NCBI GenBank assembly: GCA_038230975.1
Contig: JBBRMF010000024.1
Location: 1-33,078 of the forward strand
Direction of reading: 5' to 3'
DNA length: 33,078 nt
Origin: JANXVV01 sp038230975
GTDB lineage: Bacteria > Planctomycetota > Phycisphaerae > Tepidisphaerales > Tepidisphaeraceae
Positions 8,778 through 16,300 of the stretch are shown one piece after another. Below the pieces are notes generated by a model. It was not told where the DNA came from and ran no database searches. It worked only from the letters and a program-made list of their open reading frames with translations. Positions within the stretch are counted from its first letter, which is position 1. Every line of letters begins with the position of its first letter. The translations under genes were made by a program, and so were the position numbers.

Positions 8778-8861
8778 TTATTTAGCCGGGCCGCTTGCGG
8801 CCCGTGTCCGAGGGCATCGAAGGGCCGCGAAACACAGTTCGCAAGCGAACCGGCTAAATAA
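8778..8861. repeat. PE4 palindrome upstream of ruvA
   Basis: Inverted repeat with 25-base arms at 8778-8802 and 8837-8861 and a 34-base centre. The outer 12 bases (TTATTTAGCCGG) are identical. Each arm also contains its own small hairpin: GGCCGCTTGCGGCC on the left and GTTCGCAAGCGAAC on the right. The four differences between the arms fall in two base pairs of that small hairpin and keep both pairs intact. It lies between the divergent export gene and ruvA. Confidence 0.85.
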
Positions 8862-8924
8862 GTCGAAGAGCCCTATTTCTGGGGGAGGGGACGAAAGTCT
8901 TCGCTCGTGTATACTGCCCGGAGC

Positions 8925-9548
8925 ATGATTTCAGCACTGACTGGCGAGCTCCGCCGCGTTGACGAAGATCGCATTCACCTGCAGGCCGGGCCGATTCTCT
9001 ATGAATTGCTCGTGCCGGCATCGGACATCGCCGAACTTCAATCGAGTCGCGGGGAAACGCTGACGCTGCACACTCTCTTTTACCTGAGCGGCGATCCGAG
9101 TCGAGGCGGAATGGAGCCGACACTCATCGGGTTCATGCGGCCGGAAGATCGTAAATTTTTTAATCTTTTCACCACCGTAAAAGGCATCGGTCCAAGAACG
9201 GCACTCAAGGCGTTGACCGTCCCTGTCGGTGAAATCGCGATGGCGATCGAGTCGAAGGACAGCAAATTTCTCGTCGGTCTCAATGGCATCGGCAAGCGGA
9301 CAGCGGAATTAATCGTCGCGGAATTGTCGGGCAAGTTGAAGGCGTTTGCGACGGGGTATGGCATGAAGGCAACGGTGGCGGCGTCGAGTCGTCGGCCATC
9401 ATCTGAAGAAGATGCGATTCTGGCGCTGATGGCGATGGGCGAGCGCCGGCCGGATGCAGAACGGCTTTTGGAGCGGGCGAAGCAATCCAATCCGGAGGCG
9501 AAGAATACCGACCTGCTTTTGCGTGAGATGCTGCGTATGCGCTTGTGA
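8925..9548 (+). CDS. ruvA: Holliday junction DNA helicase subunit RuvA
   Basis: RuvA, 207 aa, forms tetramers that hold the four-way junction while RuvB rings drive branch migration in recombinational repair. The start at 8925 (MISALTGELRRVDEDRIHL) fits the family; an in-frame GTG at 8907 would add six residues. Domain I is the OB-fold (to about residue 64). Domain II carries helix-hairpin-helix motifs seen as TTVKGIGPRTALKAL and LVGLNGIGKRTAELIVAEL. Domain III, which contacts RuvB, is the C-terminal DAILALMAMGERRPDAERLLERA segment. The stop TGA overlaps the first possible ruvB ATG (9548), so the two are translationally linked. Confidence 0.97.
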   Translation: MISALTGELRRVDEDRIHLQAGPILYELLVPASDIAELQSSRGETLTLHTLFYLSGDPSRGGMEPTLIGFMRPEDRKFFNLFTTVKGIGPRTALKALTVPVGEIAMAIESKDSKFLVGLNGIGKRTAELIVAELSGKLKAFATGYGMKATVAASSRRPSSEEDAILALMAMGERRPDAERLLERAKQSNPEAKNTDLLLREMLRMRL

Positions 9549-9577
9549 TGTTCACGTCGTTTGCGACAATAGGCCGC

Positions 9578-10615
9578 ATGGCTCGCGAGCGTATTTTGTC
9601 CGGTGAAGCACAAGGTGAAGAAGAGAATCATTTCAACTACGCGTTGCGCCCGCAGCGATTTGAGCAATACATCGGTCAACCAAAGTTGATTCGCAAACTG
9701 GGGATCGCGGTGAAAGCTGCGCAGGGTCGCAAAGAACCGGTAGAGCATACACTGCTGCATGGCCCGCCGGGTTTGGGGAAAACCACACTCGCGCATGTGA
9801 TCGCCAATGAGATGAAGGCGCAGGTTTATGTCAGCAACGGCCCGGCGATGAGCAAGCCGGCCGATCTGGTGGGCATTCTCACGAAGTTGCAGCAGGGCGA
9901 TGTGCTGTTCATTGATGAGATCCATCGTCTGCCGGCGGCGGTGGAAGAATATCTGTATTCGGCGATGGAGGATTTCAAAGTCGATGTGACGATCGATGCG
10001 GGGATGCACGCCCGAACGATCACGATGCCGTTGCCACCGTTCACGCTGATCGGGGCGACGACGCGAATCGGCTTGCTGACCGGGCCGATGCGCAGTCGAT
10101 TTGGCATTCAGAATCACATCGAGTTTTATACGCCTGAAGCGCTGTATGAGATTATTCACGCGAATACGAAGCTGTTGAAGTTGGAAGCCGAAGAACCCGC
10201 ATTGGTTGAAATTGCCCGGCGAAGTCGGGGTACGCCGCGCATTGCCAATCGGCTGTTACGGCGGGTGCGCGATTATGCCGCTGTGGAGGCCCAGGGAATA
10301 TTAACGCTGCCGGTCACCAAGCTGGCGCTGCAGTTGGAAGGCATCGATGACCGCGGGCTGGATGAGCAGGATCGGCAGTTTCTGCGGACAATTATTGAAG
10401 TGTACGAAGGCGGGCCGGTGGGGATTGAGGCCGTAGCCGCCACCATGGGCGATGAGGTGGACACGCTGGTGGATGTGATCGAACCGTTTCTATTGCAGAC
10501 CACGTTGGTGACGCGCACCCGCCAGGGCCGCAAGGCGACGAAGGCGGCGTATGAGCATTTGGGGTTGCGGTTTGTGCCGAAGGTGGAGGATGGCGCGGAA
10601 CCGGAGTTGTTTTGA
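9578..10615 (+). CDS. ruvB: Holliday junction branch migration ATPase RuvB
   Basis: RuvB, about 346 aa, AAA+ motor of the RuvABC resolvasome. Visible motifs: LRPQRFEQYIGQ (N-terminal), Walker A GPPGLGKTT, Walker B VLFIDEIHRL, sensor I GATTRIG, arginine finger GPMRSRFG and the C-terminal winged-helix domain from about residue 260 (GLDEQDRQFLRTIIEVYEGG). The start MARERILSG at 9578 fits homologues; an earlier ATG at 9548, which overlaps the ruvA stop, would add 10 residues and may be used through coupling. The tail FVPKVEDGAEPELF is slightly longer than usual. The GNAT gene follows after 89 bases. ruvC is not in this operon but lies at 20.1-20.6 kb. Confidence 0.97.
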   Translation: MARERILSGEAQGEEENHFNYALRPQRFEQYIGQPKLIRKLGIAVKAAQGRKEPVEHTLLHGPPGLGKTTLAHVIANEMKAQVYVSNGPAMSKPADLVGILTKLQQGDVLFIDEIHRLPAAVEEYLYSAMEDFKVDVTIDAGMHARTITMPLPPFTLIGATTRIGLLTGPMRSRFGIQNHIEFYTPEALYEIIHANTKLLKLEAEEPALVEIARRSRGTPRIANRLLRRVRDYAAVEAQGILTLPVTKLALQLEGIDDRGLDEQDRQFLRTIIEVYEGGPVGIEAVAATMGDEVDTLVDVIEPFLLQTTLVTRTRQGRKATKAAYEHLGLRFVPKVEDGAEPELF

Positions 10616-10640
10616 GAGGGAGTCAGCATTTTCTAGCGGC

Positions 10641-10693
10641 AGTGCCGAAGGCACGCACGTCGAATCATTTGCAGGTTTCGTCCTTCGGCATTA
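10641..10693. repeat. Short imperfect repeat between ruvB and GNAT
   Basis: GTGCCGAAGGCAC (10642-10654) is a 5-bp hairpin around GAA. A second copy of its core appears inverted at 10680-10691 (GTCCTTCGGCAT, reverse complement ATGCCGAAGGAC). It may be a degraded palindromic repeat filling the 89-base gap. The alignment is short, so this is tentative. Confidence 0.35.
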
Positions 10694-10704
10694 TCCATTC
10701 AGTT

Positions 10705-11166
10705 ATGGAACCCACCATCCGCCGCGCGCGTTTGTCTGATGCCCCGACCCTCACCGCTTTTAACGCGGCGATGGCTCTTGAGACTGAACATTTAATGCTC
10801 GATCCAACCGTACTGGCCGCTGGCGTCCGCGCGGGATTGGAAGACGAAAACAAAGCGCGCTATTTTGTCGCCGAAGTGGAGGGCGTGGTGGTCGGTCAGT
10901 TGATGCTGACGCTGGAATGGAGCGATTGGCGGAACGGAGATATCTGGTGGATTCAGAGTGTGTACGTTCATCCGCAGGCTCGCCGAAAAGGGGTTTTCAG
11001 CGCGATCTATCGGCATGTGGAAAAACTGGCCAATGAGAGCAAAGCGGCGGGATTGCGGCTGTATGTCGAGCAGCACAATCAGGCGGGACAACAAACCTAT
11101 ACGCAACTGGGAATGGGTCTGACGGAATATCTGGTGATGGAAACGATGTTTGCGAAGCGCTCGTGA
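10705..11166 (+). CDS. GNAT family N-acetyltransferase
   Basis: Acetyl-CoA-dependent acetyltransferase of 153 aa. The N-terminal strand and helix (PTIRRARLSDAPTLTAF) match the family. The acetyl-CoA pyrophosphate loop reads VHPQARRKGVFSAIYRHVEK (residues 88-107), equivalent to the Q/R-x-x-G-x-G/A motif. The strand before it (WWIQSVYV) and the later YVEQHNQAGQQTYTQLGM segment complete the fold. The start at 10705 removes an upstream in-frame stretch that runs into repeat-like DNA. The substrate is unknown. Its TGA stop (11164-11166) lies at the edge of a PE1 palindrome, and that palindrome fills the whole gap to the convergent epimerase. Confidence 0.87.
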   Translation: MEPTIRRARLSDAPTLTAFNAAMALETEHLMLDPTVLAAGVRAGLEDENKARYFVAEVEGVVVGQLMLTLEWSDWRNGDIWWIQSVYVHPQARRKGVFSAIYRHVEKLANESKAAGLRLYVEQHNQAGQQTYTQLGMGLTEYLVMETMFAKRS

Positions 11167-11230
11167 CGTGGGCGTCTCGCCCGCGTTTTATCGGGTAGAA
11201 AAAAGCACGGGCCAGACGCCCATGCCACCA
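11167..11230. repeat. PE1 palindrome between two stop codons
   Basis: Inverted repeat with the PE1 core GTGGGCGTCTCGCCCG on the left and GGGCCAGACGCCCATGCCAC on the right. The two arms differ at a few positions and flank a centre of about 14 bases. The element is exactly bounded by the GNAT stop (TGA 11164-11166) and the epimerase stop (TAG on the minus strand, 11231-11233), with nothing else between the genes. Flanking bases CCACCACTACG are shared with the PE1 copy beside ispF. Confidence 0.85.
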
Positions 11231-12130
11231 CTACGAGAGTGCCTGCAGGTGTTTCATGCCTTGCGTTGCCGCGATGGATCGATCGGGTAATTCCAACGGT
11301 TCGAGCGTGATCCAACCGGCATACGCGGCGGCATCGAGATTGGCGAGAAGTTGATCCCACTGGATATCACCGCGACCGATGATCGCCGGTTTTGTACGGC
11401 GATTGACGCCACCGATCGCATCGCGGCCGCGCACATGGCGGATGTGGGAACCGAGGCGCGAAAAGATTTCATCCAGCGACCATTCATCGCGCAGCGCGGC
11501 AGCCGGATCGAGATCGACGCCAAACCAGGGGCAGTGAACGCGGCGCAACGTGTGGTCGATCGCGGCAAAGCTGGAGAGATCCGTGCGGAACGCGAGCACC
11601 ACGCTGTACCTGTCGGCCAATTCACCAAGCTCACCGAGCGCGGCTTCCACTTGCGATACAAAAGCGGGGTCGGGCGGTGGGTTGCCTGAATCAGGCTCGG
11701 CGGGCGGAACGGCGAAAGATTCCGGGAGCAAAATCATACCCGCTTGTTTCGAGGTGATTTTGGGCGGCGGTGTCGCCATTCTCTCCGGTTCAGGCAACGG
11801 GCCCAGATCAATACACACCAGCGGGGCCACCAATCCTACCGCGGATTCAAGCGCGCGATCCAAACCGTTCAGCAGGCGGTCGACATCCGCGCCGGGGCCA
11901 AAACCTTTGGAGCCCAGATCGAGACGCAGACCGACCAGTTGCTGGTTTTGAGCCGCGAGCACTTGCCGAAATTCACGACGGCCGGTGCCGCTTAAATCCG
12001 GGATTCGCAAGGCTGAGCCATAGGCATCGAACTGTAAGCCGGCGAATCCCATTTCGCGGGAAAGCTGCGGGACTTCGCGCGGATCTTGGCTTAACGTACT
12101 GGCGACTATCGCAAATTGAATCGAAGGCAT
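11231..12130 (-). CDS. Sugar phosphate isomerase/epimerase-like TIM barrel
   Basis: Protein of 299 aa of the xylose isomerase-like/AP endonuclease 2 superfamily. The opening MPSIQFAIVASTLSQDPREV and the MGFAGLQFDAYG segment are standard first-strand and second-strand features. Later strands are visible as SVVLAFRTDLSSFAA, CPWFGVDLDPAAAL (metal-binding D) and HIRHVRGRDAIGG (metal-binding H and the R-G-R-D turn). WITLEPLELPDR supplies the last acidic ligand. Members bind a divalent metal and act on sugars or sugar-derived compounds; the substrate is not deducible. The stop codon (TAG, 11231-11233) lies in the end of a PE1 repeat. A second protein of this superfamily is at 30.5 kb. Confidence 0.8.
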   Translation of the reverse strand: MPSIQFAIVASTLSQDPREVPQLSREMGFAGLQFDAYGSALRIPDLSGTGRREFRQVLAAQNQQLVGLRLDLGSKGFGPGADVDRLLNGLDRALESAVGLVAPLVCIDLGPLPEPERMATPPPKITSKQAGMILLPESFAVPPAEPDSGNPPPDPAFVSQVEAALGELGELADRYSVVLAFRTDLSSFAAIDHTLRRVHCPWFGVDLDPAAALRDEWSLDEIFSRLGSHIRHVRGRDAIGGVNRRTKPAIIGRGDIQWDQLLANLDAAAYAGWITLEPLELPDRSIAATQGMKHLQALS

Positions 12131-12188
12131 GGAGACACTCTATCAGATTATCGTTTTTCAGTTTGGTGGAGCGGATTTGATTTTGTCG

Positions 12189-12264
12189 TTCGTAGGGTCC
12201 GCTTTAGCGGACGGACTGTTTCTCCGTTAGGAACGTTTCCGCCCGCTAAAGCGGACCCTACGAA
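12189..12264. repeat. PE3 palindrome
   Basis: Inverted repeat with arms 12189-12215 and 12238-12264 that match at 26 of 27 positions; the outer part is CGTAGGGTCCGCTTTAGCGG. The centre is 22 bases. It lies between the epimerase start and the lipase stop, ending four bases before the latter. A second, more diverged PE3 copy surrounds a PE1 element at 31.44-31.57 kb; the flanks GAAGAAC and GTCRTTCG are also shared. Confidence 0.88.
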
Positions 12265-12268
12265 GAAC

Positions 12269-13027
12269 TCACATCGGCGCGACGACATCCAGCATCCGCA
12301 GATAATACGGCGCGATATCGCCGGTTTTATTTTCCAGTTCCAGCACGAATCGCTTGTTGATTGTGTGCCAGTGGTCGGCCGGCCAAGTGTCCAGATGCTG
12401 GCCCCAGGTGGCGCTGGTGACGGAGACCAGCCCATCATTCGGGCCCTCGGCGGCGTTGACGACGCGCCAGGAATGAATGGCCCACAGCGGCACGCGCGTC
12501 CACGGGCGACTGGCGCTGATCGAGTAATACTTCACCTGCGGCATGTTCGGCGTTCTTTCATTGAACCGCGCGCAATGCCCGGTGGTTAAATCGGCGAAGG
12601 CACCCGAATCAATCTGCAGTGATTTCATAAATTGCAGCAGACCAACGCGATTCGCGACATTTTCAAGCGCCCAGTTGGCGTAAGGGCTGCCGCGATGCGG
12701 AGTGCTGATGGTGACCAGCGCGGCAACGCGGTCGGCCATGCCGAGGTGGGTGATCATATGCCGCGCATCCAAGCCACCCATCGAGTGGGCGATGATGATC
12801 ACGTTCTGGCTGTTACTTTGTTTTAGCAGAATATTTTTGAGTTGCTGAGCGCGCAGCGCGACGCTGCCGGTGGGATGAACTTTTGCGATGATTAAAGGGT
12901 GGCCGCGCGCGGCGATTGCGTCGTCGATGCCGCGGAAATAGGACATCTGCAGGGGGCCGAGCTTGAAGTCGCCGAAACCGAACAGGCCGTGGTGGAGAAC
13001 GATGGGGGTCATGTCGCGGCTGAGCAT
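12269..13027 (-). CDS. Alpha/beta hydrolase, bacterial lipase-like
   Basis: Protein of 252 aa with the fold and triad of bacterial triacylglycerol lipases. The oxyanion strand reads PIVLHHGLFGFGD (residues 8-20). The nucleophile elbow is IIIAHSMGGLDAR (serine in AHSMGG). The acid is probably the D of EGPNDGLVSVTSATWG, which matches the calcium-site NDGLV motif of Pseudomonas/Burkholderia lipases. The histidine is in ADHWHTINKRF. No signal peptide is present, so it may be cytoplasmic or use a non-classical route. M6 (13012) is a possible alternative start. It is divergent from carB, separated by a PE5 repeat block. Confidence 0.85.
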   Translation of the reverse strand: MLSRDMTPIVLHHGLFGFGDFKLGPLQMSYFRGIDDAIAARGHPLIIAKVHPTGSVALRAQQLKNILLKQSNSQNVIIIAHSMGGLDARHMITHLGMADRVAALVTISTPHRGSPYANWALENVANRVGLLQFMKSLQIDSGAFADLTTGHCARFNERTPNMPQVKYYSISASRPWTRVPLWAIHSWRVVNAAEGPNDGLVSVTSATWGQHLDTWPADHWHTINKRFVLELENKTGDIAPYYLRMLDVVAPM

Positions 13028-13049
13028 AAGGCGGGAAGGCGGTGGAGAA

Positions 13050-13224
13050 AATGACGAATGACGAAATCCGAATGACGAAATCCGAATGACGAATCAGTGA
13101 CGAATGCTCAAATGACGAATGATCCAAACAAAAACGGTCGATCGATTCGCAGGTTTTTCTTCCAATATTTTTTCGTCATTCGGGTTTCGTCATTGATTCG
13201 TCATTCGGATTTCGTCATTCGTCA
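13050..13224. repeat. PE5: inverted blocks of TGACGAA units
   Basis: The left block (13050-13118) holds six ATGACGAA/GTGACGAA units, partly spaced by ATCC. The right block (13171-13224) holds five copies of the reverse complement TTCGTCA. Together they form a large imperfect palindrome of about 175 bases around a 50-base centre. It fills most of the 308-base divergent region between the lipase and carB; the only other content is 110 bases before carB that hold no clear promoter. This is not a CRISPR array, because the units are 7-14 bases with irregular spacing. Confidence 0.85.
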
Positions 13225-13335
13225 CTTATCCGTCGTCATTTCCCACTCGTTTTCCACGAAGCGTAACATTGGAAAAACCGAAGCAGATCGCTAGAGTACG
13301 CGGAATTTCACCCGGTTGTCCTGAACGAAATAATT

Positions 13336-16300
13336 ATGCCACGACGCACTGATATCCACACGATTCTGATTATTGGTTCCGGCCCGATTGTGATTGGGCA
13401 GGGGTGCGAGTTCGATTACTCCGGCGTGCAGGCTTGCCGCGCGCTGCGCGAAGAGGGGTATCGCGTCGTGCTGATCAACAGCAATCCGGCCACGATCATG
13501 ACCGATCCGGAGTTCGCCGATGCGACATACATCGAACCGATCACACCGGAAACCGTCGAGAAAATTTTAGAGTACGAGCGATCGAACGGCACGCCAATCG
13601 ATGCGCTGTTGCCCACGCTAGGTGGGCAAACCGGCCTGAACACGGGCATGGCGTGTTTCGACAAGGGCATTCTCAAAAAGTATGGCGTGAAGATGATCGG
13701 TGCCGATCGCGATGCGATTCATCGCGGTGAAGATCGACAGGTGTTTAAAGACCTGATGATCAAGATCGGCTTGAATGTGCCGCGCAGTGGCGTGGTTCAT
13801 AACATGGATGATGCGCGCAAGGTGCTGACGGATATCGGGTTGCCATTGATTATTCGCCCGGCTTTTACGCTCGGCGGTACGGGCGGGGGCATTGCGTACA
13901 ACATCGAAGAATTTGAGACCATCGTCTCGCGCGGGCTCGATGCGTCGCCGGTTACCGAAGTGCTCATCGAGAAGTCGGCAATCGGTTGGAAAGAGTACGA
14001 GATGGAGGTGATGCGCGATAAAAACGACAACGTCGTCATCATCTGCTCGATTGAAAATATCGATGCCATGGGTGTCCACACCGGCGACAGCATCACGGTT
14101 GCCCCGATTCAAACGCTCACGGATAAAGAATATCAGAAGATGCGCGATGCGAGCATTGCGATCATTCGAGCGGTGGGTGTGGAAACGGGCGGCAGCAATA
14201 TCCAGTTCGGCATCAACCCGGATACCGGGGAAATGATCGTCATCGAAATGAACCCGCGCGTGTCGCGATCGAGTGCGCTGGCGTCAAAAGCCACCGGGTA
14301 CCCGATTGCCAAACTCGCGGCGAAACTGGCGGTGGGTTACACGCTGGATGAACTTCCGAATTATATCACGAGCCGCCGTATTTCCCCCTCTCCCGGTACT
14401 CCGGGGGAGGGCCGGGGTGGGGGATCATCATCTACTTTAGTTGCGCAATCAGAAACAAAAGACCCCCACCCTAACCCTCCCCCGGAGTACCAGGAGAGGG
14501 AACAATGGGACCTCTACACCAGCGCCTGTTTTGAGCCGACGATCGACTATTGCGTGATCAAGATTCCGCGCTGGACCTTCGAGAAATTCCCCGATGCGGA
14601 TGAAACGCTGACCACCCAGATGAAGAGCGTCGGCGAAGCGATGGCTATCGGCCGTACATTCAAAGAAGCCCTGCAAAAAGGCATCCGTTCTATGGAGGTC
14701 AAGCGCTTCGGCTTCGGGCTGGATAAATACGACAAATGGCTGAATGCCCAACGCGGTGGCATGGGCGTCTCGCCCGTGCATTCGCCAGCGGTGGAAAAAA
14801 AAGAGCACGGGCGAGACGCCCATGCCACCGATGCCGCCGACAAAACCACGCAAGGCGAATCGCTCGATCACGAATGGCCCATCCCCGCGGAAAAGTTGCG
14901 GCGGAAACTGGCGGTGCCGAGCCAGGGACGGCTGTATTACCTTCGCTACGCGCTGAAGATGGGGTGGACGCTGGATCAGATTTATGAACTGACGCGGATC
15001 GATCGGTGGTTCTTGGCGCAGATGAGGGAGTTGGTGGAATTCGAGGATGAACTGGTGGCGGCGGCCAAGGACATTACGACGGAAGCCGCCGGGATGGCCA
15101 CGGGGGACATGGGGATGACGCAAAGGCGGGTTCACGCGATTCTGGGCCGCGCGAAACAATTGGGTTACAGCGATGTTCAACTCGCAGCGGTCGCGGCGGT
15201 CGCGGCCGTAAAAGTCATAACCTACAAAGTTCTGCCCCATGAGCTTCCCGGCACAGGGACAGGCACGCCCCGCACCGTCGCGACCCCCACGCCCATGGAC
15301 ATCCGGCGGCTTCGTGAGTCGCAGGACATCCAACCCGTTTATAAACTCGTTGACACCTGCGCCGCCGAATTCGAAGCGTCCACGCCGTATTACTACTCGA
15401 CGTATGAAACACCATACACGGTCCTTTCGAACGCAACTCAGGCAACCATTGCCTGCGAAGACGAAATCCGCCTTACCCCCCGCCCCAAAGTCATCATCAT
15501 CGGCGGCGGCCCAAACCGCATCGGCCAAGGCATCGAATTCGACTACTGCTGCGTGCAGGCGGCGTTTGCGATGAAGGAACTGGGGATTGAATCGGTGATG
15601 ATCAACTCGAATCCGGAGACGGTGTCGACGGATTATGACACGAGCGATCTTCTGTTTTTTGAGCCGTTGACGCATGAGGATATTCTCAACATTTGCGAGC
15701 GAGTGAATGGCGGGCCGTTTGGGGAGGCGACATCGAAGAATCTGGTGCAAGGCGTCATCGTGCAATTCGGCGGTCAAACCCCGTTGAATCTCGCGAAAGG
15801 TTTACAGGAAGCCGGCGTGCCGATTCTCGGGACGACCGTTGAATCACTCGATGCGGCAGGCGATCGCGAACAGTTCCGGGATTTGCTGAAGAAGCTCGGG
15901 TTAAAGCAGCCGGAGAATGGCATTGCGCGGAGCGTGAGTGAAGCGCGCGAGATCGCCAGGCGCATCGGTTACCCCGTGCTCGTGCGACCCAGTTTTGTGC
16001 TCGGTGGGCGGGCGATGGAAATCGTCAGCGATGAAGCGCAGTTGAATTATTACATGGCTAACGCGGTTGAAGCATCAACGATTGTTGATGCGCCGATCCT
16101 CGTCGATAAATTCCTCGATTCTGCGATCGAAGTGGATGTGGATTGTCTGGCGGATTTTGATCCCAAGCCGGAAGCGGAAGGCGTAGCCGACGCACCGGGT
16201 TCTTCCCCGCGCGATGACGACGAAAAACGAAAAGAACCCGGTGCGTCGCCCGCGGCTTCCGCTTCCGGCTTGAAGCTTCGGACGAGTATTCCGCGCGCGG

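Noticed and set aside
13050..13224. CRISPR array
   Set aside because: Units are only 7-14 bases, irregularly spaced, in two opposite orientations, with no spacers of constant length and no cas genes.
14449..15777. Long open frame on the minus strand inside carB (442 codons)
   Set aside because: It is antisense to a clearly conserved gene and its translation is low-complexity, arginine/histidine-rich, with no known motif. High GC makes long antisense frames common here; similar frames at 9080-10159, 23192-24379 and 25783-26985 were rejected for the same reason.
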